Positions 1 through 11,200 of a DNA stretch of 64,000 bases are shown in pieces. Position 1 is the first letter of the stretch; the number at the start of each line of letters is the position of its first letter. This DNA comes from Hofstenia miamia (taxonomy: Eukaryota > Xenacoelomorpha > Acoela), in the NCBI GenBank assembly GCA_004352715.1, contig SCFE01000014.1, forward strand, positions 1,037,700 to 1,101,699. Reading direction: 5' to 3'. The position numbers were made by a program, and so were the translations under genes. Below the pieces are notes generated by a model that was not told the origin of the DNA, did not search any database, and saw only the letters and a list, made by a program, of their open reading frames with translations.

Positions 1-1001
1 TATGTACCATCGTCAACCTGTACAATTTTAAATTCTGCATTTTTATCAAGAGTTACTTGTTCTATATTTACTGTTGCACGTTTTAAATTTTGAAAGTGTA
101 GTACTCGTCCATCATTCAATTTGTAATTATTATTGGGTAGTGTTTGTGTACCTGTGAATGGCCCTGACCACTGTGTTTTAAGTTTTCTTACTTGATTCAC
201 GTCTTGTGTTCTCATTAGAGTGTACGCGTAAACCTTATCCCCTACCCTGTGTGGTTCACCATATATCTTTTTATTAAAGTTTCTTTCTTGTCTTATCACC
301 GATTTCTTTGTGTTATGGCACATGGCTTCATGGATTCCAGTTATCTGATCTTTTAATTTTCTTATGTATTCATTATCTGGCTTTTCGGAGTACGTATGAT
401 ATTGCATTGATATCGGCGTTGCCACTTCTCTACCATACATAGCTTTATATGGCGTCATCCCCATTGTTGAGTGTACCGATGTATTATAAAAGTATTCAAC
501 TATTTCCAATACTTCTCTCCAATCTCTTCCTCCAACTCTTGAAGTTAGTACTCTTATCAGTTTTATCATCGTTCTATTCAATCTCTCCACTGCCCCATTC
601 ACCTGTGGATGATATGCAGTTGTCTTTTCTGTTAGTATCTCCATCAGTTTAGTCATTTCTTCAAATAATTTACTTTCAAATTGAACGCCCCTGTCAGATA
701 TTATTGTTTGCATTGGTCCGAATTTTAAAATCCACTCCTTCATGATTTTATCCGCCACTACTTTTGCAGTTGTTGAATCTAACAGTATCATTCTAGCGTA
801 TTTTGTAAAATTATCAACCAAGACCAATATATACTGGTAACCCTCGTCATCTTGAGACAATTTTTCCAAGTCCACATGAACAATTTCATTGGGTGCTGTT
901 GCCATAATTTTCTCCAGTGGCACAATTTGTACTGGGAAATGACTCTTATTATTTATAAGACATGTATTGCATTTGTTAATAACATCTTCCACTGTTCTTC
1001 A
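1..1001 (-). pseudogene. Ty3/gypsy integrase, copy A (runs off window edge)
   Basis: This is the integrase of an LTR retrotransposon, the enzyme that joins element cDNA to the host chromosome. The reading frame is open from just after a TGA (999-1001) to the window edge, so the 3' end is not seen. In order it shows the CxxC of the zinc finger (KCNTC), the catalytic core with HVDLEKLS, ISDRGVQFES and a glutamate in NGAVERLNRT (the D,D,E set), and a C-terminal GPY/F-like module (QWSGPF). It is collinear with copy B near 12150-13200, but unlike B its core is uninterrupted. The TGA before the zinc-finger cysteines is shared with copy B. The family assignment is firm; activity is unlikely because of the stops. 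Confidence 0.88.
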
Positions 1002-2357
1002 AATACTTGTCATTATAAACTGTGCATTAAAAGTATTCTCCATTTGTATTATACCTAAATGTCAATTTTCATGTATCTTCCAAACTAATTCCCTTTTGTA
1101 ATATTCAGGGATCGCTATCCTTAGCGTCTTGCCTTCTATATACAAAAGTCCATTGCTGTTTAACTTCCATTTATATCTTTGAAAGTAGCTTTTAGCTTCT
1201 TTTCCTAGTAACCACTCATCATTGTTCATTTTGTCTCTTATGTCTTTCAGTATCAGATCAGTTTTCTGTTTTTCAATAATATCTTTTTCGGATATTTCTT
1301 CCTTAATTATTAGTGGCATTATCGCATTACCTTTCTTATCCGTATTGATTTCAGGTAGTTCGGCGTATTCATTATGTGACATGAAGTGAAACTTTTTCTT
1401 TTTGCTGTCCACCTTTTCCATATCTCTCTGATATTCCAGCAACGCTGTCCAGAAATCTGCATTCTTATGTAGCGTTCCTTTCCNTATCAGATCAGTTTTT
1501 TGTTTTTCAATAATATCTTTTTCAGATATTTCTTCTTTGATTATTATTGGCATTATCACATTACCTTTTTTATCTGTATTAATTTCAGGTAGTTTGGTGT
1601 ATTCGTTATGTGACATGAAGTGAAACTTTTTCTTTTCACCGTCCACCTTTTCCATATCTCTCTGATATTCCGGCAACACTGTCCAGAAATCTGCATTCTT
1701 ATGTAACGTTCCTTTCCAGTGTTCTATGTTAAATTTAAATTCATTTAAATATTCGATCCATCTCAATACAATTGACAACTTATCGCCCGAAAACTTCTTA
1801 AGCCACGCTAATCCACTGTTATCAGTTCTCACTTTAAATGTTTGTCCTATTAAAAAGTAGCAGAATTTCTTTATACTTTTGACCAACGCCAACATTTCTA
1901 ATTTCGTTGAACCATAATTTTCCTCACTCTGTTTTAGTTTTCAGCAAAAAAATTGTATGGGCACTTCTTTGCCATCCTTTATTTGACCCAAGCATGCCCC
2001 TATAGCGACATTACATGCGTCACAGTCAAGAATAAACTCCTTATCATAGTCCAGTGTGTTCAATGATGGCATCTTGCTCAATTCGTCTTTTATATTAGCT
2101 AACTGATCTTCTTCCCTCCATGTCCATTCAAACACTTTTTTCTTTTTCAACAATTCTGTCATCCATTAGATATAAAGGAACCATAATAGTTGATAAAACC
2201 CATAATCCTCTGTAAATCCTTTTTTGTTTTAGGACTACTAATATTTTGAATCATTTCTCTTGCGTTGTTCTTCATTCGTATCTCACCTTTTCGGATTTGT
2301 CTCCCCAGGAATACGACTTGTTCTTTTAAAATTTCACATTTCTTTCCATTAACCTGT
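1002..2357 (-). pseudogene. Ty3/gypsy RT C-terminus and RNase H, copy A
   Basis: This is the downstream part of a gypsy pol: the end of reverse transcriptase, then RNase H (ILDCDACNVAIGACLGQ) and the linker to integrase. It aligns with copy B from about 13204 to 14346 at high identity. Lesions are visible. A TGA at 1062-1064 replaces the glycine of HENGH. About 19 bp present in B near 14130 are missing near 2162, which shifts the frame. At the single N (1484) about 240 bp is repeated in tandem, so the RNase H to integrase linker appears twice. That last lesion may be an assembly join rather than biology. The 5' part disappears into a 1000-N gap. Confidence 0.85.
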
Positions 2358-3357
2358 NNNNNNNNNNNNNNNNNNNNNNNNNNNNNNNNNNNNNNNNNNN
2401 NNNNNNNNNNNNNNNNNNNNNNNNNNNNNNNNNNNNNNNNNNNNNNNNNNNNNNNNNNNNNNNNNNNNNNNNNNNNNNNNNNNNNNNNNNNNNNNNNNNN
2501 NNNNNNNNNNNNNNNNNNNNNNNNNNNNNNNNNNNNNNNNNNNNNNNNNNNNNNNNNNNNNNNNNNNNNNNNNNNNNNNNNNNNNNNNNNNNNNNNNNNN
2601 NNNNNNNNNNNNNNNNNNNNNNNNNNNNNNNNNNNNNNNNNNNNNNNNNNNNNNNNNNNNNNNNNNNNNNNNNNNNNNNNNNNNNNNNNNNNNNNNNNNN
2701 NNNNNNNNNNNNNNNNNNNNNNNNNNNNNNNNNNNNNNNNNNNNNNNNNNNNNNNNNNNNNNNNNNNNNNNNNNNNNNNNNNNNNNNNNNNNNNNNNNNN
2801 NNNNNNNNNNNNNNNNNNNNNNNNNNNNNNNNNNNNNNNNNNNNNNNNNNNNNNNNNNNNNNNNNNNNNNNNNNNNNNNNNNNNNNNNNNNNNNNNNNNN
2901 NNNNNNNNNNNNNNNNNNNNNNNNNNNNNNNNNNNNNNNNNNNNNNNNNNNNNNNNNNNNNNNNNNNNNNNNNNNNNNNNNNNNNNNNNNNNNNNNNNNN
3001 NNNNNNNNNNNNNNNNNNNNNNNNNNNNNNNNNNNNNNNNNNNNNNNNNNNNNNNNNNNNNNNNNNNNNNNNNNNNNNNNNNNNNNNNNNNNNNNNNNNN
3101 NNNNNNNNNNNNNNNNNNNNNNNNNNNNNNNNNNNNNNNNNNNNNNNNNNNNNNNNNNNNNNNNNNNNNNNNNNNNNNNNNNNNNNNNNNNNNNNNNNNN
3201 NNNNNNNNNNNNNNNNNNNNNNNNNNNNNNNNNNNNNNNNNNNNNNNNNNNNNNNNNNNNNNNNNNNNNNNNNNNNNNNNNNNNNNNNNNNNNNNNNNNN
3301 NNNNNNNNNNNNNNNNNNNNNNNNNNNNNNNNNNNNNNNNNNNNNNNNNNNNNNNNN
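2358..3357. other. Assembly gap (1000 N)
   Basis: A run of exactly 1000 N interrupts copy A in mid RT. Its round length suggests a scaffold gap of unknown true size. The sequence on the far side (3358 on) does not continue RT. Confidence 0.98.
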
Positions 3358-3402
3358 ACCTTCTGCAGAGTCAATCGAGTTTCTAGCTAAGTCTTACCAG
3401 CC

Positions 3403-3755
3403 ACCGATTCTACAATATCTCCAAATGGATTGAAATAATTACAATGGTGAGAGATAAAATTTCAGACCCAGAAATGATGATGGAGGAAATAGTTACAAAT
3501 AACACTTCCATATTTTTTGATTAAATTAAGAACCAATCCAATTTGTTGAGCTTCTACAAATTCTTCTACCCAAACACAACAGTTGCTGAAGAAGATACCC
3601 ACACATCTGATATTGATGCCAAAATGACTTTACTTATTGCCATTAAAGGCATTCAATTATATCTAAAGTTTTACAATCTGTTTACTAAAAAATTGAACAG
3701 CCTTTGTAATACTATCAATATTTCAAATCATATGGAGAACCCCAAGTTTTTTTGA
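3403..3755 (+). pseudogene. Relic of gypsy-family ORF3 C-terminus (copy F)
   Basis: This plus-strand frame reads IEIITMVRDK, then after a TAA FYKFFYPNTTVAEEDTHTS, then IDAKMTLLIAIKG. It matches the C-terminal domain of the long third ORF of copy B (VEIITMVRLGK, EFFYPNTTIHPDLAHTS, IDAIMTLMIVIKG). The match covers roughly 100 residues at about half identity while the DNA is well diverged, which fits an older relative of the same retrotransposon family. Function is unknown. The stop in the middle marks it as decayed. No adjoining integrase is visible because the gap lies just upstream. Confidence 0.7.
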
Positions 3756-6532
3756 CTTTGCATACAAGTGAGCACCCAATTGGAAGCTTTGTACAATGCT
3801 ACATGATTTATGCAGCATTCAGTTTGAATTCCTGCTAATTTAACAGTTTGGTAAAACTCTAGCTGATTATTGTTTTGTACCTGTCAGCTATTTATTCATA
3901 TTTTCACATGGTATGTTCTGTTTATGATTACTGATTTTCATTTGTATAAATATCTGTGAATTGTTCATTTATTTTCTCTTCAGTTTATTCTGAGTAAATT
4001 TGTTTTACTTTTTAATTTTTTCTTATCTTTTATTTTTACTAGGCACTTAGTTTCAGTACTTACACCCAAGAGTTAGGGCTTCGTTATTCTTAATCAATTA
4101 GGGCTCTAGTCTTATGTGACTCTTCTTAAAGGTTTTCTGTATCAGGTTGGGCCAAGTGTGGCCATTCTTCCCCAACATGATCTCTTGCTTTACTTTTAAC
4201 TTATATTAGGATAGGTATAACAGCAGGGTGAGTTAATTATTTTGTAGCATCAGTAAATCCATGCATCAACTCAAAACCCTCAATAAGCTAGGATAGTAGT
4301 ACAGTTAGCTGATTTCATATTAATGCCACATTATATAAATAAAAGGCTCTAAGCATAATTTTACCCCAGCAAAACTGCAATTTACAACCTCAATGCTGTA
4401 TTCACCACTAATTCCAAAAAGGAATAAAAACTACAGAAGTTAGAACATTGACCACAGTTTGCATCATGTCTAAAATTACCATTAGCAAAGTAATATAATT
4501 CAATGAGTAGATTGAATTCAAGTGTTCCTACCATCTTTCAACTAGCTTATCTGTAATAGCTTGCTTAACTGTTTTTGCAAAATATATAGTACATTATCAG
4601 AATAATGTTTCAACTGCACTATTATTGACATCAACCCATATGAAATTCTTTAGTGTTGCACATGTCAATGTTCAAATTTATGAATTTAGTTATACAATAT
4701 AATCTTGTATTACTATCTTTGTAAAACTTATGCATTTCAATGATCATACTAACTAAAAGGTTTATATGAATGCATTGTGCCATAAAGTGGCAGTCCAAAC
4801 TTTGATAAATTTCAGCTTTGACATTTGAATGTTTCTCAAAGTTTGATTTAAAAACTAATTAGGATGAATTTCAAAGTTAGACATAGCAGCTCAAACCTTG
4901 AAAAATTTGAAAGCTAAGTTTGATATTTTAAGGATACTGGATTTATATTTTGCAAAACACTCTAAATATTTCACATGGAAAGCACATACTTTTTTTACCA
5001 CAGCTACTCTGTGCTTAGGAAACCTATATAATGGAATTGTATGCCACAATATTCATATTTTAAGAAGGTTTATTCAATCACAATAATTAGTTCATAATAG
5101 TATGAAAATTGTATAAAAATTTTAAATTTAAACTCAAAATGGTGACAAGACTCAAAGTTTGGAATTTAAGATGTGAGCACTTAAAAAATTTTATTTGAAA
5201 ATTTAAGAAACTCAAGAATTTCTAAAATTGTGGAATAAAAATTTGAAAACCAAGCCTTATTTGAAAACCCTAGAGACACTTCATGCCTTTTTGAATCAAC
5301 TTTTTATCAAAGAAAGTTGCTAAAGCCTAAAACCTGATGTTTTTGCTATGTTTTACCCATAACAATATATGCAAACATGAATAAAATTGTTGGTTCCATT
5401 CTCAGAAAAACTTCAAATTTAAAAAATTGAATTGACTTTAATTGAATTTCCATAAGTTTCCCCAATGTAATAACATAAGTCCAAAATACAGTCTTTGATT
5501 GGTTTTATATTTTTTAAGTAAATTAAGAAAAACAATTACATTATTGATGTAGATTTTGAACTATCCTCAGAATTGGAATATTTAAGTGAAAGCTTAGATT
5601 TTGAATTTTTAATGGTTGTCCATAATACTCAACACTCTAGAAATATATCAATGTTGAATTATAAGTAAGATTAATAGTTGAATCTTGATTTTGGCTTAAG
5701 TTTATAAATATTGCATTCTACAAATCATACAAGTTCAAAGTTCTTTGCACAAAAAATATATTTAGCATTAACAGACTTTGGAAGACAGTTATTATATTGT
5801 GTTGTTTAAAGGCATGTTCTAGCAAATGTTTATAGAAAGAATTGTGTTTGAAAGTCTTGAAAATAATTTAAACAATTTATGCTGTATAAAAAAGCAGTTA
5901 ATCCTGTGATGTAATGCATAATTATGCATAACTTTTATTCCAAGGTTGTCATAGCATAGCTGTTGTATTCTAGAAAACAAGCTTTCAATAAAGCTTTTAT
6001 TCTAGAAGATCTAAGAGTAACAAACTTATTTGAATAAGAATTTATCAAAGCAACATGTAATCCAAGTATTAAATGTATAAATATTATTATCATAATATTC
6101 TAATCCAATAAGAAATTCCATGAGAATTCAACTTATTGAAGATAATCCTACAGCCTCTGAGGAAATCTTCTTCTTTTGGTCAACTTCCTTTCTTCAGATG
6201 TTCAAATGTTTACAGAATTCATTTCAATATTATCCTGAATCTCATCTTCTACATGAGATTGAACAAAATCATACAGATTCAAATCTTCCCCAGGCAAGCT
6301 TTCCTGCTGTGGAAGGAGCTCTATCTCAGGGCTAAGGTGTGGTTGTGGTACATCATTATTATACTCTCTTGAAGGCAGGCACAGTACTTGCATAGAGAAA
6401 TGGGAAGGTTCTTTCACTTCTGCAGAGGGAGCCAGATCCTTGATTTATATAGTGTTTCCTTTTCACATTAGGATATTATATTAATACTACTCTATCACTA
6501 ATGACAATTAATTCCTTAACCTTCTCAACTAT
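3756..6532. other. AT-rich stretch without recognisable gene
   Basis: About 2.8 kb of A+T-rich sequence with many short TCAAAGTTT-like runs around 4790-5230. I see no convincing ORF, RNA gene or terminal repeat. Because copy B inserted at 6532/19085, the right end of this stretch was once continuous with 19085 and probably belongs to the 5' LTR of copy C. Confidence 0.5.
6526..6532. repeat. Target-site duplication, left copy
   Basis: CAACTAT lies directly outside the left LTR and is repeated directly outside the right LTR at 19078-19084. Gypsy elements usually make 4-6 bp duplications, so one or two of the seven bases could be chance or belong to the LTR end. Confidence 0.75.
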
Positions 6533-8199
6533 TGTAGAATCATGCCAACCCACTGTGAGTGTGGTATTTAGAAAAAGCTATTACTTTTCTTAGATTAACT
6601 GTTAAGCAGAGTTGACACTTTTCTGATTTCTCTCCTTTATAATAAGTGTGCAGTTTATTAAACTAACTAAATACGCAATAGCCTTCACCACTACTTAATT
6701 CACTCAACTTATTTAGGTAAAGCAGAGATGTTGGAAGACAGGATCAACACTCAAGAGTAGACGTGCATATCCAGGAACATATCTGCCAGCCGCATCTTAC
6801 CAATGGAACTGCCAAGGTGAGATAGAGAACAACAATGGAATGGTTATGTGAATAGCGAACTCAGTGTAATGGGATTGGCAACTACTTAAGAATTTAGTGC
6901 ATTGATTGTTTTTGTTATTATGAACTAATGCAATAAATGAAATCGTGCAACCTTGCCGCTGAAATAGCTTATTATGAGGCCCTACATGTAATAGCCCTAC
7001 ATATATAGAAATGTATAATAGCCCTNNNNNNNNNNNNNNNNNNNNNNNNNNNNNNNNNNNNNNNNNNNNNNNNNNNNNNNNNNNNNNNNNNNNNNNNNNN
7101 NNNNNNNNNNNNNNNNNNNNNNNNNNNNNNNNNNNNNNNNNNNNNNNNNNNNNNNNNNNNNNNNNNNNNNNNNNNNNNNNNNNNNNNNNNNNNNNNNNNN
7201 NNNNNNNNNNNNNNNNNNNNNNNNNNNNNNNNNNNNNNNNNNNNNNNNNNNNNNNNNNNNNNNNNNNNNNNNNNNNNNNNNNNNNNNNNNNNNNNNNNNN
7301 NNNNNNNNNNNNNNNNNNNNNNNNNNNNNNNNNNNNNNNNNNNNNNNNNNNNNNNNNNNNNNNNNNNNNNNNNNNNNNNNNNNNNNNNNNNNNNNNNNNN
7401 NNNNNNNNNNNNNNNNNNNNNNNNNNNNNNNNNNNNNNNNNNNNNNNNNNNNNNNNNNNNNNNNNNNNNNNNNNNNNNNNNNNNNNNNNNNNNNNNNNNN
7501 NNNNNNNNNNNNNNNNNNNNNNNNNNNNNNNNNNNNNNNNNNNNNNNNNNNNNNNNNNNNNNNNNNNNNNNNNNNNNNNNNNNNNNNNNNNNNNNNNNNN
7601 NNNNNNNNNNNNNNNNNNNNNNNNNNNNNNNNNNNNNNNNNNNNNNNNNNNNNNNNNNNNNNNNNNNNNNNNNNNNNNNNNNNNNNNNNNNNNNNNNNNN
7701 NNNNNNNNNNNNNNNNNNNNNNNNNNNNNNNNNNNNNNNNNNNNNNNNNNNNNNNNNNNNNNNNNNNNNNNNNNNNNNNNNNNNNNNNNNNNNNNNNNNN
7801 NNNNNNNNNNNNNNNNNNNNNNNNNNNNNNNNNNNNNNNNNNNNNNNNNNNNNNNNNNNNNNNNNNNNNNNNNNNNNNNNNNNNNNNNNNNNNNNNNNNN
7901 NNNNNNNNNNNNNNNNNNNNNNNNNNNNNNNNNNNNNNNNNNNNNNNNNNNNNNNNNNNNNNATTACGCAACATCAGCGTTAATTTGACTACGGTGTTTG
8001 ACCATCTTTTGTTTTGTCAAATACTGTCGAGTATAATTTTAGATATAATTGCACAAAACATTTACAAAGTGAAAATAATCAATCCTATCATGATTTACAT
8101 TTTAATCATTATAATCAATATTAATAATTTTAGTCTTTGTTTCCTTCATCCTTTTCTCTCATCTTGACCAATCATGATAGTTTGATAGATTATGTCACA
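6533..8199 (-). repeat. 3' LTR of copy B
   Basis: It starts TGTAGAATCATG and ends ATTATGTCACA on the plus strand and is collinear with 17811-19077, with scattered substitutions. A 937-N gap (7026-7962) replaces about 540 bp present in the other LTR, so the gap is oversized and the true LTR is near 1.27 kb. Differences between the two LTRs show the insertion is not brand new. Confidence 0.9.
7026..7962. other. Assembly gap (937 N) inside LTR
   Basis: N run within the 3' LTR. The equivalent interval in the 5' LTR is about 540 bp, itself containing 95 N. Confidence 0.98.
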
Positions 8200-8209
8200 C
8201 TCCCCCTCC
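8200..8209 (-). promoter_or_regulatory. Polypurine tract (plus-strand primer site)
   Basis: GGAGGGGGAG on the minus strand lies immediately upstream of the 3' LTR start (TGTGACATAATC) and seven bases after the ORF3 stop. Position and composition are those of a retroelement PPT, which primes second-strand DNA synthesis. Confidence 0.85.
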
Positions 8210-8216
8210 AGTGTAG

Positions 8217-11200
8217 CTAATTAAGGATGACCACTCTTTCTCCATGTACCATTTCAGCCGCCTTCTTGATTATCTCATTAGCTTCTTTCATTTCCCACGT
8301 AATGTTTTGGTACGCCTCATCTTTAGTGATTTTCAGCACAACCTCTTTCTCTGTCATTAACATTTTCTTGTGTCTCAAAAACGACGGGTTCTTTAGAGAT
8401 TTTGCTATCGTGCACATACTACGTAATTCATTTAGTTTCTCATTGAATATCTCGTAATATTTTCTGTAGAGTTTCATGCCCTTTATCACTATCATCAACG
8501 TCATAATCGCGTCTATTCTACTGGTATGCGCCAAATCTGGGTGGATCGTGGTATTTGGATAGAAAAATTCGTAAGTCAATCATAGTGATTTCGATATTGA
8601 CGCCTCATCATAGAACGCACTTATGTTTTCTAAAACTTCTTCCTCAGTGATGTTTTCCGGTTCATTCTTTCCAAGTCTTACCATGGTAATGATTTCCACT
8701 CTTCTCATTACGTCGTAGTATCAATATTGCGAGCTCCACAGTTCTCCCCATACAATGTCGTTAATTCCTGAGAACAATATTACAGTTTGCGTAGATCTTT
8801 TTTCGATTTCTGCACGGACTTTCTTGATCTGTCTACATATAGGTTCTCCTTCTTTGTAGAGATCGTAGGGTGTTACTTGTCCCTCTATAAAGACTCTCTC
8901 TTTATTATCATTTTTCAATAAGATTTCTTTCGACTTCTTGTAGCGTTCATCGTTAACGATTCTTTCGGCTTCTTGTCTATTGTTGACGTACGTGTTTTCT
9001 TCATGCCACATTGCTTTGATTGCTTTCTTATCTTTTAGTCGCCAAGTTGGTAGCAGCATCAGTATAAAGATTGTCGGCGGTGGCGTACATTTTAAGATGG
9101 TTGTCATTGTCTTCTCTTCTATGGCTTCATATGTTCCCTGCATTTCTGCCATTGTAGCCATTCCAAATGTTGCAGGATAATTATTCTTAGACTTCTTAAT
9201 ATTCTCCCAGAAAGTATCTGTTAGACCATTTTTCATCAACTTTTGTGCAGTTTCAGGCTTTATTACTATCTTCAAAGTGATACATTCTATGTCCACTGCA
9301 ATTTGGTTTTGTGGCTCTAGTAATTCGTCAATTTCTTGCCTTGTGAATGCTTTGGTACACAGCACTTTAATTAGCGATTTGGTCTCTCGTTCATACACTT
9401 CACCAAATATCCTTTGTACTATATTATTTTTCCGTTCACGTCGCACCGTAATTTCTACTAGTAATCTTTCATCATCTGTATCTACCCATGATAGCTCACT
9501 GGGTTCTTGTTCACCCCATTTCTCCAAATTGACTTTATCAATTACTCGTTGCGTGTTTGGTGTTAAGGCTATGTTGGTAGATTGTAACAGCTTCTCTTCT
9601 AGTAACATTTCTTCTTTACTTTTGCTTACCATCTCAATAATCTCGATAGGGCAATTTTTTCCCTCTTTCCGCATGGTTTCTGAACATTTAATAATTTTGG
9701 TGTAAGCACACTGAGGATAGTTTTTCAGATATTTTCTTATCTCTTTTGTGATTATCTCGTGAATTTTCTTTTCTTCCACCAATTTTATCGTTTGTAACGT
9801 TTCCGCGTGCTCCCTTCTGATCAAATTTCGAGTTGTTAACCACGGTTGACATTTAAGTGCTCTGAGTTTTGTATTGGAAGTCGCGCCCCACATATACTTC
9901 TTTGTTTCATTGGTTAGAATTTCGATCTCACTTGGACAGATACCTGTCTTGTTCACTAACTCGATTATACTTGGTCTTCCCAATGTATGTTGCTGCACCA
10001 ACAATCGTGTAAAATGTTTCTCGAATCTCTGCTGTACTTTCTTCGTAGGAGACAGCGGTAATATTTCTACGTTCTGCAGTAGCCATTGCTTAATGTTTGT
10101 AGGGATCAGTGCCACAGCTATTTCGAATTTTTTCTGTCGAGCTATCTGTTGCCGCTTCTTTCTCATCATCTGCAGTACTAGCTTGTCATTGTATGTTAAT
10201 GCAATTGCTAGTACCCAAATAGTTCATGCTCTGATTTCTGGTGCGTTTATTTCCTCAAACATTTGAGTTTTAAAGTTTCTTTTAGCCTCCATTTCGTACA
10301 CTCTCCTGATTTCATATAATACTGCTTCCATGCTTTTATGATACTTCCTGGTTTGCGATTTTATGTCTATCTTTGGCCACTCTTCATGCGTAGGCTTTTC
10401 TGCTTTAATTTCTGACCATACTGTCGCTATCTTTTCTAAATGTTCAGGTGTTTGATTCAGGCTGCACTTCAGGAATATATTTCCAGTTTCTTCCAAGTTT
10501 TCAGTAGTTCCCAGCAATTCCATTGTGCGTGTTTGGTAGTACATATCTATTGCAATTTTAGGTTCTACCATAATTCTTTCCGCTGGTGCTATTTCGTTGA
10601 TTTGTAAGTCCACTTTTATCAGTTCGGATATTTTCATCGTACCTCTATCCAACGTAAACAAATTATCTAGCTTAGTCTCCATCTCTTTTATACATTTCAG
10701 CAACTCTTCTTCCCTCTGTGTTACGACTATTATCACCCTCGTCTTGTTGTTCTTAGCTATCTTGAGAGTTTCTTCTATGTTGGTTTGAAGCCTTTTTGAT
10801 GCTATTTCAGTATCTTTCACAAAATAGACTATCGTGAGATGCTTCTTATCTAGATTTACTTGTTCACATTCGGCTATGATCCTTTCTTTATTTTTAGTTA
10901 GCTTTTGTACGTCTTTCATCGTGAACTGTTCATCAAATGTAATGTGGACTGTACTTTTGAAATATGGTCTATTAAATCGTTCTTTCATGTCCTCTGTGTA
11001 TGCTATTATCATGTTACACGTTGGACGATTCTTCTTATCAATAATGATCGGAATTGCGTAGCTTTCATTTTCTTTGGTGGACGTGCTATTTCTTATTAGC
11101 CTTTTAGTTTCTGGCGACAGATTATCATATGAATTATATCTCATCTTTCTGTTTGCTATAAAATAGGGGTGTATTCGATCTCTTCCTATTTTTGTCATGC

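Noticed and set aside
449-1058. Plus-strand ORFs of 60-75 codons over the gypsy pol regions (449, 852, 13056, 14610)
   Set aside because: They are antisense shadows of integrase and RT and repeat at equivalent places in copies A and B.
2265-3386. Long ORFs made mainly of X at 2265-3386, 6997-7988, 26223-26561, 40714-41966, 50298-51392 and 61529-62306
   Set aside because: They are open only because N runs contain no stops.
7985-8167. A 60-codon ORF near each LTR end (7985 and 18863)
   Set aside because: It lies inside the LTR, has no coding-like composition, and occurs twice only because the LTR does.
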